Positions 36,280 to 45,123 of a DNA stretch of 64,000 bases are shown here, in pieces (position 1 is the stretch's first letter; the number at the start of each line of letters is the position of its first letter). Source of the DNA: Chitinophaga sp. (GTDB lineage Bacteria > Bacteroidota > Bacteroidia > Chitinophagales > Chitinophagaceae). The notes under the pieces are model-generated. The model ran no database searches. It was given only the letters and a program-made list of their open reading frames with translations, and was not told where the DNA came from. The stretch is taken from assembly GCF_019236475.1 (NCBI RefSeq), contig NZ_JAFAIX010000005.1, positions 429,953 through 493,952 of the forward strand, written 5' to 3'. The position numbers were made by a program, and so were the translations under genes.

Positions 36280-36492
36280 TTATTTATATTTTGGATTGTA
36301 CAGCGTGCTTTCTGGAACAGCTACATCTGGTTTGCCAGCATAACTGTGTTTGTAGAGCTGGTAGCAACCGCCCAGCATGAAAGCCAGCAAACAAAACAAT
36401 TGCACATAAAATATAAAACGGGAAGTAGAAACCTTATCTAAGGTCACATCGTTCGGATTTGGTACTGTATTTTCTGCTGTATTGTGTTCCAT
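36280..36492 (-). CDS. Small single-span membrane protein
   Basis: 70 residues. A polar Asn/Thr-rich N-terminus is followed by one membrane helix (about 27-46, FYVQLFCLLAFMLGGCYQLY) and a short polar tail. It has a well-formed promoter (36512-36542) and a terminator, which support a real gene. No family recognised; the function is unknown. Confidence 0.75.
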   Translation of the reverse strand: MEHNTAENTVPNPNDVTLDKVSTSRFIFYVQLFCLLAFMLGGCYQLYKHSYAGKPDVAVPESTLYNPKYK

Positions 36493-36511
36493 ATTCAGTT
36501 TATTTCCGTTG

Positions 36512-36542
36512 CAAAATTACATCAAGTATCATAATAATCAAA
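36512..36542 (-). promoter_or_regulatory. Promoter of the small membrane protein gene
   Basis: Minus-strand -33 TTTG, 19-nt spacer, -7 TAATTTTG: a full match to the Bacteroidota promoter. It stops just short of the end of the upstream glycosyltransferase gene. Confidence 0.8.
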
Positions 36543-36550
36543 GCAAATAT

Positions 36551-37603
36551 TTAAAAAACCGTTTTCCCAGTGCTTTCATGCTTTAATTCGGAGAATTTTT
36601 TGTGTTGGAGGAAATAATATCTCCATATCATAATCCCGTGAAATACGCCACTAAGCTTCATCAGCTTGACTTCTGGCAGCTTATCCCGCTCAGCCCTGTT
36701 ATATTTTCTCCGCCACCGGCGATAGTCGATATACGCCTTCCCGATCGCCTTCATATCCCGCGGTTTTCCGGCAGCCAAACTTTTCAGTGCGGCCAGGATA
36801 TCCAGGAAAAAGCGCTGTGACAACACAATCCAGCGGTCTTCTGAGTGTAAATTCTTCCAGAGCATCATGAGGTTATTCCGGAAGTTCAGGTACAACTTAC
36901 GGGGATTTCCTTGGGGCAAACTCCCTCCTCCCACATGATACACCATGGAATCCGGGCAATAACAGATCCTGTAGCCCGCCCGTTGTAAACGCCAGCAGAG
37001 ATCTACCTCTTCCATATGGGCAAAGAAATCGGCATCAAAGCCCCCTACCTCATGGAAACAAGAAGAACGAATAAACAACGCAGCACCCGTTGCCCAGAAA
37101 ATATCCTGGGGATCGTCGTACTGGCCATTATCTATTTCTGTAGTATATAATATGCGCCCACGGCAGAAGGTATACCCCAGGATATCCATCCAGCCGCCAG
37201 CAGCGCCGGCGTATTCAAATTCTGTTTTACTATGCCAAGCCCGGAGTTTAGGCTGACAAGCAGCGATGCGCTGATCCTGCTGCATCATGGCCACTACTGG
37301 CTCTATCCAGCCGGGTTCCACTTCTACATCCTGGTTCAACAACACATAAATATCCGCTTTCACATGTTGCAGGGCTTCATTATAACCGCCAGCAAACCCG
37401 TTGTTGCTGGGATTACGGATAATCCGGATCTGAGGATATTGCTGCTGCACAAAGGCTACACTATCGTCCGTAGAGGCATTGTCGGCCAGGATTACCTGCA
37501 GGTTACCGTAAGTAGACCGGCAAACAGAAGGTAAAAACTGCTCCAGGAATTTTTTGCCGTTCCAGTTCAATATTACAACGGCTACTGATGGCAATACGGA
37601 CAA
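36551..37603 (-). CDS. Glycosyltransferase family 2
   Basis: 350 residues of a GT-A fold: VVILNWNGKKFL at the N-terminus, ILADNASTDDS for the nucleotide-sugar site, and LLNQDVEVEPGW in place of a DxD motif. The acceptor-side ED-like motif appears as MEEVDLCWRLQRAGY. Members add rhamnose or other sugars to lipopolysaccharide, capsule or other surface glycans. No other glycan genes are nearby, so the product is unknown. Confidence 0.9.
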   Translation of the reverse strand: MSVLPSVAVVILNWNGKKFLEQFLPSVCRSTYGNLQVILADNASTDDSVAFVQQQYPQIRIIRNPSNNGFAGGYNEALQHVKADIYVLLNQDVEVEPGWIEPVVAMMQQDQRIAACQPKLRAWHSKTEFEYAGAAGGWMDILGYTFCRGRILYTTEIDNGQYDDPQDIFWATGAALFIRSSCFHEVGGFDADFFAHMEEVDLCWRLQRAGYRICYCPDSMVYHVGGGSLPQGNPRKLYLNFRNNLMMLWKNLHSEDRWIVLSQRFFLDILAALKSLAAGKPRDMKAIGKAYIDYRRWRRKYNRAERDKLPEVKLMKLSGVFHGIMIWRYYFLQHKKFSELKHESTGKTVF

Positions 37604-37722
37604 CTGATTAAACGTTTATGCGTGAATAATAAATTTAGGAGATGCAAATATGCAACAAAGGATTTTAATATTTGCTACCAATTAAAGAATCGCTGAAGCG
37701 GAATATATCTTAAATTAGAAGT

Positions 37723-38871
37723 ATGTTTAAACAGTTTATCGGCTGGAAGTTTGTACTGGTTACAATTGCTGTAGCCATTATCGTTGCTACCATCTGGTTT
37801 GTGAGTAACCTGTCGGGTAAGATACAGGAGGAAGAAAGAAAAAAAGTAGCTACCTGGGTGGAAGCCTACCGGGAACTGCTGAAAGCCACGTCGGACGCAA
37901 ATTTGAACCTGGCAACCGAAATCGTTACCACCAATACTACTATTCCGCTGATTCAAACAGATGCCGCTGGCAATATCCTGGACAGCCGAAACATCGATAC
38001 CACTAAGGTTTCACAGAACCCTACCTATCTACACGAACAACTACTTTCCCTGAAGAAACAACATCCCCCTTTCATCATCGAAGTGGATGCCCGCAATAAA
38101 ATTTACAACTACGTTTACTATGGCGACTCCCTCATTCTGAAACAGGTAAAATATTACCCTTATATCCAGTTGTTAGTAGTTGCATTATTTATCGGTGCCG
38201 TATTATTCGGCTTATCAAGCACCAACCGCGCCACTCAAAACCTGGTATGGGTAGGCCTTGCCAAAGAAACGGCCCATCAATTGGGAACGCCGCTGTCGTC
38301 CATAGAGGCATGGCTGGAAATACTACGAGATAATGAAGCCAATGCGCCTATCGTCAGTGAATTAAGCAAAGATCTCGACCGGTTAAAACTGATCACAGAT
38401 CGCTTCTCCAAAATCGGTAGTGTGCCCAATCTGGAAGAGAAAGATGTGGTGGCACAGATCCAGAACATGGCCGCCTACATCCGCAGACGCGCACCACAGA
38501 AAGTACAAATCAATGTGCATAGCACAGAACAGGAACTGCCAGTGATGATCTCTCCCCCATTGTTCGATTGGGTAATTGAGAACCTGCTGAAAAACGCTCT
38601 GGACGCGATGGAAGGGAAAGGAAACATTGATATTACCATAGATAATCATCCCACGATGGTCACCATCGATATCGCAGATACCGGGAAAGGAATTCCTAAA
38701 AGTCATTTTGATAAAATATTCAAGCCCGGCTTCAGTACCAAGAAACGTGGCTGGGGACTAGGCCTATCCCTCGCCAAACGTATTATCGAAGACTATCACC
38801 GCGGACGCCTCAGCGTGAAAAATTCCGACTTGCATAAAGGCACTACATTCCGCATCATGCTCAGGAAATAA
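37723..38871 (+). CDS. Sensor histidine kinase, orphan
   Basis: 382 residues. Two membrane segments (about 8-28 and 147-165) bracket a small periplasmic sensor of about 115 residues. The phospho-acceptor box is KETAHQLGTPLSS (H185), which has a Gln-Leu-Gly variant of the usual HELRTPL, then the N-box NLLKNALDAM, G1 DTGKGIP and G2 GWGLGLSLA. No response regulator gene lies nearby, so the partner must be elsewhere. Confidence 0.92.
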   Translation: MFKQFIGWKFVLVTIAVAIIVATIWFVSNLSGKIQEEERKKVATWVEAYRELLKATSDANLNLATEIVTTNTTIPLIQTDAAGNILDSRNIDTTKVSQNPTYLHEQLLSLKKQHPPFIIEVDARNKIYNYVYYGDSLILKQVKYYPYIQLLVVALFIGAVLFGLSSTNRATQNLVWVGLAKETAHQLGTPLSSIEAWLEILRDNEANAPIVSELSKDLDRLKLITDRFSKIGSVPNLEEKDVVAQIQNMAAYIRRRAPQKVQINVHSTEQELPVMISPPLFDWVIENLLKNALDAMEGKGNIDITIDNHPTMVTIDIADTGKGIPKSHFDKIFKPGFSTKKRGWGLGLSLAKRIIEDYHRGRLSVKNSDLHKGTTFRIMLRK

Positions 38872-38899
38872 AACTTTTTTAGAAAAATGAATAAATAAA

Positions 38900-38930
38900 T
38901 TTGTTTATTTAGAAAAAGACCCTACTTTTG
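38900..38930 (+). promoter_or_regulatory. Promoter of tRNA-Leu
   Basis: -33 TTTG (38900-38903), 19-nt spacer and -7 TACTTTTG (38923-38930): a textbook Bacteroidota promoter 18 nt before the tRNA. Confidence 0.85.
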
Positions 38931-38948
38931 CATCCCACTCTACCAGAT

Positions 38949-39032
38949 GCGAAGGTGGCGAAATTGGTAGACGCGCTACTTTGAGGTGGTAGTGCCTGAA
39001 AGGGCTTGGGAGTTCGAATCTCCTCCTTCGCA
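38949..39032 (+). tRNA. tRNA-Leu(GAG)
   Basis: An 84-nt class II tRNA: acceptor GCGAAGG/CCTTCGC, anticodon loop TTGAGGT (anticodon GAG), a long variable arm (GCCTGAAAGGGCTTG) and T-loop GTTCGAATC. Discriminator A; CCA is not encoded. Confidence 0.96.
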
Positions 39033-39042
39033 CTCAAAGATT

Positions 39043-39078
39043 AAAAGGTGAAAAAGTGTAAAAACTTTTTCACCTTTT
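39043..39078. terminator. Terminator of tRNA-Leu, copy 1 of GGTGAAAAAG hairpin family
   Basis: A 15-bp perfect stem (AAAAGGTGAAAAAGT) with a 6-nt loop is followed by TT. Nearly the same hairpin recurs at 43576-43611 and, decayed, at 45163-45194. Confidence 0.9.
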
Positions 39079-39123
39079 TTCATTTAAAGCAGTTTACAAA
39101 ATTGTATCGTTCACCCAGCCTCA

Positions 39124-39981
39124 CTACCCTTCCCTGAATTGAGTGGGCGTAATGCCTGACTGACTCTTAAAGAAATTGGAAAAATAAGCATGATCCACAA
39201 AGCCCAGCTCAAATGCGATTTCTTTGATGGAGAGATCCGTGGTCTGGAGCAAACGTTTTGCTTCTAATAGTACCCGTTGCTGGATCAGTTTTGTAGCAGA
39301 TACGTGGAGATGATTTTTACAGAGTATATTCAGATAGTTGGGAGAGATATGCAATTTTGATGCATAGAATCCCACCAGTTTTTCCTGTTTGTAAAATTTA
39401 TCTATCAATAGATTGAACTTCGCCAGTCGGGGATTGGATTGGAATACTTTCAAATCGGTGAAAATGTTTTCCGCTTCCTTACTCACAATCGCTGCAATCA
39501 CGGCCGCCCTTGCGCTGATCACCTCCTGTACGGAATTGGGCGCATTCAATTCATCTCGGATAGCATCATACTCATACTTCAACAAATTGAAATTTTCATT
39601 GGTCAGTGGAATGACCGGATGATTCATATAATTCGAAAACGAAAACCGGAAAAATGGGGCAAATCGTTCGAAAAACTGTTGTTGAATCATCAGTTGATAG
39701 CCTGTGGTTTTGGGCTTGATGCTCCAGGTATGTACCTGCCCAGGGAACAATACGTGAATTTGTTTATTCCCGATGGGATAGTCATGGAAATCTATCGTAT
39801 GAACCCCTTTTGCGGATTCAAACAAATTGATAATAAAAAAGTCGTGTTTGTGTGGCTTGTCAATATGACGTTCTCCATGCAATTCATTGAACAGGAATTC
39901 CTCCCGACCAGCCAGTTGGCCTTTCCTGAATTCCTGAAGGCCTAAGACAGGAATATAGCTTGTGTCGTCGTAAAGTGCCAT
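39124..39981 (-). CDS. AraC family transcriptional regulator
   Basis: 285 residues. A cupin-like N-terminus (KPHKHDFFIINLFES, HTIDFHDYP, LFPGQVHTW) and a C-terminal HTH pair (LHISPNYLNILCKNH and LSIKEIAFELGFVDHAYFSNFFK). Same subfamily as the regulator at 12-851. It has no obvious target; the neighbour upstream on the same strand is a small lipoprotein gene with its own promoter. Confidence 0.9.
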   Translation of the reverse strand: MALYDDTSYIPVLGLQEFRKGQLAGREEFLFNELHGERHIDKPHKHDFFIINLFESAKGVHTIDFHDYPIGNKQIHVLFPGQVHTWSIKPKTTGYQLMIQQQFFERFAPFFRFSFSNYMNHPVIPLTNENFNLLKYEYDAIRDELNAPNSVQEVISARAAVIAAIVSKEAENIFTDLKVFQSNPRLAKFNLLIDKFYKQEKLVGFYASKLHISPNYLNILCKNHLHVSATKLIQQRVLLEAKRLLQTTDLSIKEIAFELGFVDHAYFSNFFKSQSGITPTQFREG

Positions 39982-40029
39982 ATCAACAGATTAAGTAACA
40001 TACAAAATAGGGAAAGTTGGCCACATAAA

Positions 40030-40060
40030 AAATGGATTGACTTTTCAGGTCAATCCATTT
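40030..40060 (-). terminator. Terminator of the lipoprotein gene at 40123-40605
   Basis: A 12-bp perfect stem (AAATGGATTGAC) with a 7-nt loop; the minus strand continues TTTTATG. The arm sequence AATGGATTGAC also appears in hairpin A copy 1 at 3591-3603. Confidence 0.8.
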
Positions 40061-40122
40061 GGTTCATTCAGGATGCAATCAACTGCACTCCTTTCCACAG
40101 ATACTGCGTATAGGATATGGTA

Positions 40123-40605
40123 TTAGTGCTTAGGTTCTGCGTGGGTGGTTGGTGTGTGGATGATATCGAAGTAAACGGTTTTGTCCGCAGCATTTGGATA
40201 AATGCGGTAAGTGAACTCGATTTTAGTCAACACAGTGATATCCACTACGCGTGTGAACAGTACGGCGCCGTTTGCATCTTTAGCCACAACGGTACGGGTC
40301 TTTCCATCAGCAGGAACGGACCAGTCGCCATGCATTTTCGGAGAGTCGTCCAGGTTATACATGGTAAATGTGCCGTCAGCTTTGAAGTAAGCATAACCTA
40401 CGAAGTTTACAACATTCGCATCTGTCAACGCCACTTTTTCGCCTTTGTTATTTTTGGCATCGGTAGTTAACCAAGGAGTGCTGGCCAGTGTTTCGCTGGG
40501 TGTCAAAGGTCTTGCGTCCTCGTTTTTGTCTTTCTTACAGCTAAAGAATAAGGTGGTGCAAATTGCTAACAATAGTACAGTAGTAACTTTCTTTAAATGC
40601 TTCAT
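40123..40605 (-). CDS. Small lipoprotein
   Basis: 160 residues from the ATG at 40605, chosen because the -7 box at 40629-40636 lies inside the longer frame. Lipobox FFSC (Cys23) followed by KKDKNEDA. The mature part (PWLTTDAKNNKG, GYAYFKADGTFTMYNLDD, GDWSVPADGKTRTVVAKD) has the lipocalin-like pattern of DUF4822/lipocalin-type Bacteroidota lipoproteins, which is a tentative call. Outer-membrane anchored; the ligand is unknown. Confidence 0.75.
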   Translation of the reverse strand: MKHLKKVTTVLLLAICTTLFFSCKKDKNEDARPLTPSETLASTPWLTTDAKNNKGEKVALTDANVVNFVGYAYFKADGTFTMYNLDDSPKMHGDWSVPADGKTRTVVAKDANGAVLFTRVVDITVLTKIEFTYRIYPNAADKTVYFDIIHTPTTHAEPKH

Positions 40606-40628
40606 ATTAATGAAATTTTTAAGCACTA

Positions 40629-40636
40629 CAAAGGTA
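40629..40636 (-). promoter_or_regulatory. -7 promoter box for the small lipoprotein gene
   Basis: Minus-strand TACCTTTG fits TAnnTTTG, 23 nt before the ATG at 40605. Confidence 0.6.
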
Positions 40637-40730
40637 CCAGCCCCGTCTCTCAAGCCTTTGCAATTTTCATCTCAATACTTGTAAGATTTATAACATGCTT
40701 GTAAGTCCGCGGGGCCGTGTCTCCCTAAAA

Positions 40731-41960
40731 TCAAAACACAATATTGCCTTTATGCACCAGTGACTTCACTGCCGACATCCTGGCTACCGCTTCCGCAGAG
40801 CAGGATGCGTCCAGGAATACCAAGTCTGCATCATTGCCAGCTTTCGGCCATTGTTGATTTCCTTTGTCGTCTAATGGGAGCGTATACCTGGTCGCAAAAC
40901 CGAGTGTGCGGGAAAGATCCCATTCAGAGCTGTATCCATAAAGACCCGCAATGAGATGCGCTTTTTGCAGCATGTTACCAGAGCCGAAAGTGTTCCAATG
41001 ATCTTGGATATTATCGTTTCCGATCAGTACTTCTACGCCATGTTTTCTCAATGTAGGAATAGGCATGATCGTATTACCGAAAGGCACAGAAGAGACGATA
41101 CCTACACGGGCAGCAGCTAGGCGCTCCGCAATAGATTCCGTTTCAGTTGGCGTAAGATGTCCCAGTGCAAAAGCATGGCTGACAAAGGTTTTACCTTGCA
41201 GCTTTGGATTTTTACTCGCCGCATTGATCAGGTATTCAATGGTTTTCACACCGCTCTCCCCTCTTTCATGCAAGTGTATATCAATGCCTTTATCGTTATC
41301 AATGGCCAACTGCGTAATGAGGTCCATTGTTTTCTCAATGCTGCCATCAATAGAATAAGGATCTACACCACCGATGAAATCAATATTCATTTTCACCACT
41401 TCTTTTAGCAACGGGGCTGTATTCGTGTAAAATACGCCATGCTGTGGGAAAGCCACCAATTCTGCACCGACGGTTTTCTCTTTGTGTTGCAAGGCTATCT
41501 CCAGGTGCTTCAAGGAATCAAAGCCGGAAGTAGGATCGATATTGAAATGGGAGCGGATATAATGCGTACCATATCCTTGTAGAAATTCGATAAGTTTTTC
41601 TGTACGTTCAATAGATGTATGCAGCCATTCAGGAATCATTTTTTGCTCATAAGCAATGAAATCTTTTACCGTTTTCCTTTTGGAGGAAACTGCCTGCCAT
41701 GGCAACCCAAACAGCATTTTATCCAGGTGAGCATGCATATCTTTAAATGCAGGCAGCATCAATCGACCTTTCGCATCAATCGCATTTTTATTAGGATCAT
41801 TGGGAGTGATCGCTTTGATTTTACCATCCGCTATTTCCACACAGAAAAGGGCCGTTTTTGTTTTCACAACTTCTGCTCCGTCAAACTCGAATCCAGTTTC
41901 CAATAATACATTTTTCAATGTATAGGATTTGTCGTTAGTTATTTTAGTCTCTTGTTCCAT
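40731..41960 (-). CDS. CodA-like amidohydrolase, cytoplasmic form
   Basis: 409 residues without a signal peptide. The metal and catalytic motifs of the cytosine-deaminase branch are complete: DMHAHLDK (two His), DIHLHERGE (His plus catalytic Glu), FVSHAFALG (His) and IGNDNIQDHW (Asp). It would deaminate a cyclic nitrogenous compound; cytosine, isoguanine or a triazine-type substrate cannot be separated by eye. It is a close paralogue of the exported enzyme encoded divergently at 42184-43551. Confidence 0.85.
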   Translation of the reverse strand: MEQETKITNDKSYTLKNVLLETGFEFDGAEVVKTKTALFCVEIADGKIKAITPNDPNKNAIDAKGRLMLPAFKDMHAHLDKMLFGLPWQAVSSKRKTVKDFIAYEQKMIPEWLHTSIERTEKLIEFLQGYGTHYIRSHFNIDPTSGFDSLKHLEIALQHKEKTVGAELVAFPQHGVFYTNTAPLLKEVVKMNIDFIGGVDPYSIDGSIEKTMDLITQLAIDNDKGIDIHLHERGESGVKTIEYLINAASKNPKLQGKTFVSHAFALGHLTPTETESIAERLAAARVGIVSSVPFGNTIMPIPTLRKHGVEVLIGNDNIQDHWNTFGSGNMLQKAHLIAGLYGYSSEWDLSRTLGFATRYTLPLDDKGNQQWPKAGNDADLVFLDASCSAEAVARMSAVKSLVHKGNIVF

Positions 41961-42157
41961 ATTGTTCAGATAAGATGTTTACAAATTCATGGAGGGTGTC
42001 CAGGACAAAGTAAAAGGTTATTCTCCCCAAATCTTTGTGTTATCTATATGGATACTTGAAAGATTTATAACAGTATATTTTATTTTAATGGGTCAATTAG
42101 TGATAAATCTTTCAAGCTAATGCATGAATCCTTCACAGAATCGGAAGATTGGAAGAG

Positions 42158-42165
42158 TAAATTTG
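42158..42165 (+). promoter_or_regulatory. -7 promoter box for the exported amidohydrolase
   Basis: TAAATTTG fits TAnnTTTG and lies 18 nt before the ATG at 42184. Confidence 0.55.
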
Positions 42166-42183
42166 TGAAAAAGCAATTGGACT

Positions 42184-43551
42184 ATGAAGAAATCGGAAAT
42201 ATCCCGGAAGGACTTTATCAGGATGTCCGGATTGGGACTGGCAGGAATGGCCTTTACGTCTGGCTTACTGTCCTCCGCCAAATCATTTGCAGCCCATGCA
42301 GGTGAAGCAAGTGAAGGACCTACCGGCAGCCTGGAAATCAATGGAGGAAAGAGTTATCTGTTCAAGAACGTACGACTTGAAACGGGCTTTGTGTACGATG
42401 AAGGAGAAGTAGTTCATACCAAAACCGAATTGTTCTGTCTTGAAATCAAAGATGGAAAAATAAAAAGCATTTCCGCTAATAAACCGACTGCCGCCAATGC
42501 CATCGACGCTAAGGGCTTATTGATGTTGCCGGCTTTCAGAGATATGCATATTCACCTGGATAAAACCTGGTATGGCGGCCCCTGGCAGGCTACCAGGAGA
42601 GGCCCAGGCGGTGTAAAGGGAATGATTGCCCTGGAACAGCAAATTCTTCCAGAGATGTTGAAAACCTCGACTTATCGGGCAGAAAAGCTGATCGAACTGT
42701 TGCAATCTAAGGGTACTAACTTCGCAAGAAGCCATGTCAATATTGAACCAACATCAAAACTGCAATCCCTCAAAAACTTACAGAAAGCGCTGGAAAACAA
42801 GAAAGGCTCCTTCGGTGCAGAATTGGTAGCGTTCCCACAGCATGGTGTCTTTTACACAGACTCAGTTCCTTACTTGAAAGATGCGGCACAAATGGATATT
42901 GATTTCATCGGTGGGGTGGATCCTTATTCCGTTGACGGCGCCATCGAAAAAACAATAGATTTCACCGTACAACTGGCACTGGACAACAAAAAGGGAATAG
43001 ATATACATTTACATGAATCAGGCGAATCCGGTTTAAAAACTGTGGAATACCTGATCAAAAAAGTAAACGAAAACCCTGTACTAAAGCATAAAACATTTTT
43101 AAGCCACTGTTTTGTGTTGGGTAAGCTGGAAAAAACCAAACAGGAGCAAGTAGCGGAACAATTGGGCGCAGCAGGTATTGGAATCGTATCTACCATTCCA
43201 TTTGGAAGATTGATAATGCCTATCCCTACTCTATACAAATACAATGTGAAAGTGATGACCGGCAACGATAGTATCGTGGATCATTGGAGTAGCATGGGAA
43301 CTGGCAGCGTATTGGAAAAAGCAAACCTAATGGCGCAGCTTTATGGTTACGCGACGGAATTACCATTATCAAGAAGTTTAAGACTCGCAACAGGCCATGT
43401 GTTGCCACTAGATGATAAAGGTAATCAACAATGGCCTAAAGCCGGCGATGCAGCGGATTTCGTGTTGATAGATGCTAGCTGCTCCGCAGAAGCAGTAGCG
43501 AGAATTTCGCCGGTGAAATCACTGATCAACAAAGGGCAGATTGTATACTAA
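42184..43551 (+). CDS. CodA-like amidohydrolase, Tat-exported form
   Basis: 455 residues. A Tat-like signal (SRKDFIRMSGLGLAGMAF; Lys replaces the second Arg) and a linker precede a domain clearly homologous to the divergent neighbour: DMHIHLDK, DIHLHESGE, FLSHCFVLG and TGNDSIVDHW, so all ligands are kept. The same reaction class is expected but in the periplasm. Whether RK is accepted by this host's Tat system is unproven. Ended by a hairpin at 43576-43611. Confidence 0.85.
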   Translation: MKKSEISRKDFIRMSGLGLAGMAFTSGLLSSAKSFAAHAGEASEGPTGSLEINGGKSYLFKNVRLETGFVYDEGEVVHTKTELFCLEIKDGKIKSISANKPTAANAIDAKGLLMLPAFRDMHIHLDKTWYGGPWQATRRGPGGVKGMIALEQQILPEMLKTSTYRAEKLIELLQSKGTNFARSHVNIEPTSKLQSLKNLQKALENKKGSFGAELVAFPQHGVFYTDSVPYLKDAAQMDIDFIGGVDPYSVDGAIEKTIDFTVQLALDNKKGIDIHLHESGESGLKTVEYLIKKVNENPVLKHKTFLSHCFVLGKLEKTKQEQVAEQLGAAGIGIVSTIPFGRLIMPIPTLYKYNVKVMTGNDSIVDHWSSMGTGSVLEKANLMAQLYGYATELPLSRSLRLATGHVLPLDDKGNQQWPKAGDAADFVLIDASCSAEAVARISPVKSLINKGQIVY

Positions 43552-43575
43552 CAGCAACCGAGGGTATATAAAAAC

Positions 43576-43611
43576 AAAAGGTGAGAAAGTGTAAGAGCTT
43601 TTTCACCTTTT
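43576..43611. terminator. Terminator, copy 2 of GGTGAAAAAG hairpin family
   Basis: A 14-bp stem (AAAAGGTGAGAAAG / CTTTTTCACCTTTT, one G-T wobble) lies between the convergent amidohydrolase and RelE-like genes. It is almost the same as the tRNA-Leu terminator at 39043-39078. Confidence 0.85.
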
Positions 43612-43670
43612 TGATTTTAAAGAAGATTATGATGATATAGCAAGACGGGTTCTATTCTGCATCTTGGAGG

Positions 43671-44126
43671 CTAAATGAAGCTTGCAAAATCATGTACAGG
43701 CAATTCATTACGTCCTTTCTCAACTTTGTAGGTTTCAAAGGCATGTTTTTCATCTTCCTTTGATAAATCAGATTTCCCAAACTTACCTGTCTTTGGATAA
43801 AAGGCTAATATCACCACAGACTCAGACCTTTTATCAGCCAATAAATAAGCTCTATAGCCTCCCCTCTTTCCCTTACCACCACAGGTAGAGCATGGAATCC
43901 TCATTTTTATATACCTTGTATGTCCGAAATCCTGAAGGAGATGGCTATGGGCGAAAATTTCTGTAAATGATAGATCAGAGAAATAACCATATAAATCCTC
44001 ACAACACCGATGATGGCTATTGGTTTTCTTATATTTCTCAAAACCCTCTCTAACTGTAGATATGGTGTAGAAAACTGGCACTGCTTTGGGGTTTATAACA
44101 TCAAGAAATATAGGAAGAGAAATCAC
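43671..44126 (-). CDS. RelE/HigB-like toxin candidate
   Basis: 151 residues. The C-terminal half carries the RelE/HigB-type signature: KMRIPC..CGGKGKRGGYRAYLL, VVILAFYPKTGKFGKSDLSKED. In known family members this strand-rich core with basic residues cuts mRNA at the ribosome. The N-terminal 70 residues are longer than usual and include a CC pair; with the C-x-x-C in CSTCGG these could bind a metal. It overlaps the preceding gene by 26 nt, which is typical of a toxin following its antitoxin. AT-rich codon use unlike neighbours. Activity is unproven. Confidence 0.6.
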   Translation of the reverse strand: MISLPIFLDVINPKAVPVFYTISTVREGFEKYKKTNSHHRCCEDLYGYFSDLSFTEIFAHSHLLQDFGHTRYIKMRIPCSTCGGKGKRGGYRAYLLADKRSESVVILAFYPKTGKFGKSDLSKEDEKHAFETYKVEKGRNELPVHDFASFI

Positions 44127-44517
44127 TATCCTTTCTCACCTTGTATCTGGAAAGATCATTTAAAATTTCGTACAGATCCTCCACATCTATTACAAACTGA
44201 TCCAAGGAAGCTTTTACAGATTCATATACCACAGCAGACATAATCACTGTGACCAGCTTTTTGGCTAATCCAAATAAAGGGAACAGTTTTGCAATTATAT
44301 GCTCAGCTTCTTCTTTAGTAATGCTGGCAAACTGAGATTCTATATCCTCCAATATGAAAACTACATGACCAGACATTTCTTGTAAACTATCTTTAATTTC
44401 CAATATGAGATCCAAGTGTTCATCAGATCCAAGAACTAATTTTTCTGTATTCTCAATAGAAGACAGCGTTGAATTAATTTTTTGATCGATTTCAGGAGAA
44501 AATGTGGCTCCACACAT
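44101..44517 (-). CDS. Helical protein, possible antitoxin partner
   Basis: 138 residues from the ATG at 44517. Almost wholly predicted helical with long acidic amphipathic stretches (STLSSIENTEKLVLGSD, EIKDSLQEMSGHVVFILEDI), a hydrophobic helix (LFGLAKKLVTVIMSAVVYES) and a C-terminal helix. No DNA-binding motif or known family recognised. Its end overlaps the start of the RelE-like gene by 26 nt, and the pair has its own promoter (44572-44603). An antitoxin role is inferred from the layout only. Confidence 0.55.
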   Translation of the reverse strand: MCGATFSPEIDQKINSTLSSIENTEKLVLGSDEHLDLILEIKDSLQEMSGHVVFILEDIESQFASITKEEAEHIIAKLFPLFGLAKKLVTVIMSAVVYESVKASLDQFVIDVEDLYEILNDLSRYKVRKDSDFSSYIS

Positions 44518-44571
44518 ATGATAAAGATTTAGAGGTATGCTTAAAAATACAAACAATAGGGGCTAAGACTT

Positions 44572-44603
44572 CAAAAATAAAGAAAAATCCAGCAGTTGAA
44601 CAA
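44572..44603 (-). promoter_or_regulatory. Promoter of the helical protein / RelE-like pair
   Basis: Minus-strand TTG, 21-nt spacer and -7 TATTTTTG; the start would be about 45 nt before the ATG at 44517. Confidence 0.55.
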
Positions 44604-44704
44604 CAATAGTCCGATAAATATTTTGTACTGTCAATGACGCTAAAAATATAATTCTGTAATTATCAAATCAACGATTCATCTACATTTTCACAATTACAGT
44701 TTCA

Positions 44705-45094
44705 TCACTCCAATTCCAATTGCATCAACTCCTTACCCAATTCTCTAATACCTTGTAAAATTTTATTCGTCTGTTTTTCCGATGGAGACTTTATTCCATT
44801 TGCATATTGCGACAATAAAGATTGACTCATACCAATTCTTTCTGCCAATGCTGTTGCATTAATAATTTTATAGTACTCGAAAAACTGCTGTAGATCCAGT
44901 GAAATGATTATATCATCCTCCTTTACATGTTTCTGCTGATGCTCATCCTGATAAAGATTTATAGCATGGAGTATGTTTTTTCTCAAATCTTTGATGGTTA
45001 TAGCTGTTGTACCGATAGGATATTTGTCGAATTTTTTGGCAAAAGCAGAGTAGCCAGTTCTGGTTTTCTCTACAACAAACACGATTTTTCTCAT
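44705..45094 (-). CDS. HicB-like / HTH (XRE) regulator
   Basis: 129 residues from the ATG at 45094. The N-terminal 50 residues follow the HicB-antitoxin pattern (VVEKTRTGYSAFAKKFDKYPIGTTAITIKDLRKNILHAI). The C-terminal 50 residues hold an XRE helix-turn-helix (TALAERIGMSQSLLSQYANGIKSPS). HicB-plus-HTH proteins repress their own operon and neutralise HicA, but no HicA-like gene is nearby; instead the helical/RelE-like pair follows. It has its own -7 box. Confidence 0.75.
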   Translation of the reverse strand: MRKIVFVVEKTRTGYSAFAKKFDKYPIGTTAITIKDLRKNILHAINLYQDEHQQKHVKEDDIIISLDLQQFFEYYKIINATALAERIGMSQSLLSQYANGIKSPSEKQTNKILQGIRELGKELMQLELE

Positions 45095-45123
45095 CGAGAT
45101 TATACTTTGGGTTTTAACAAACT

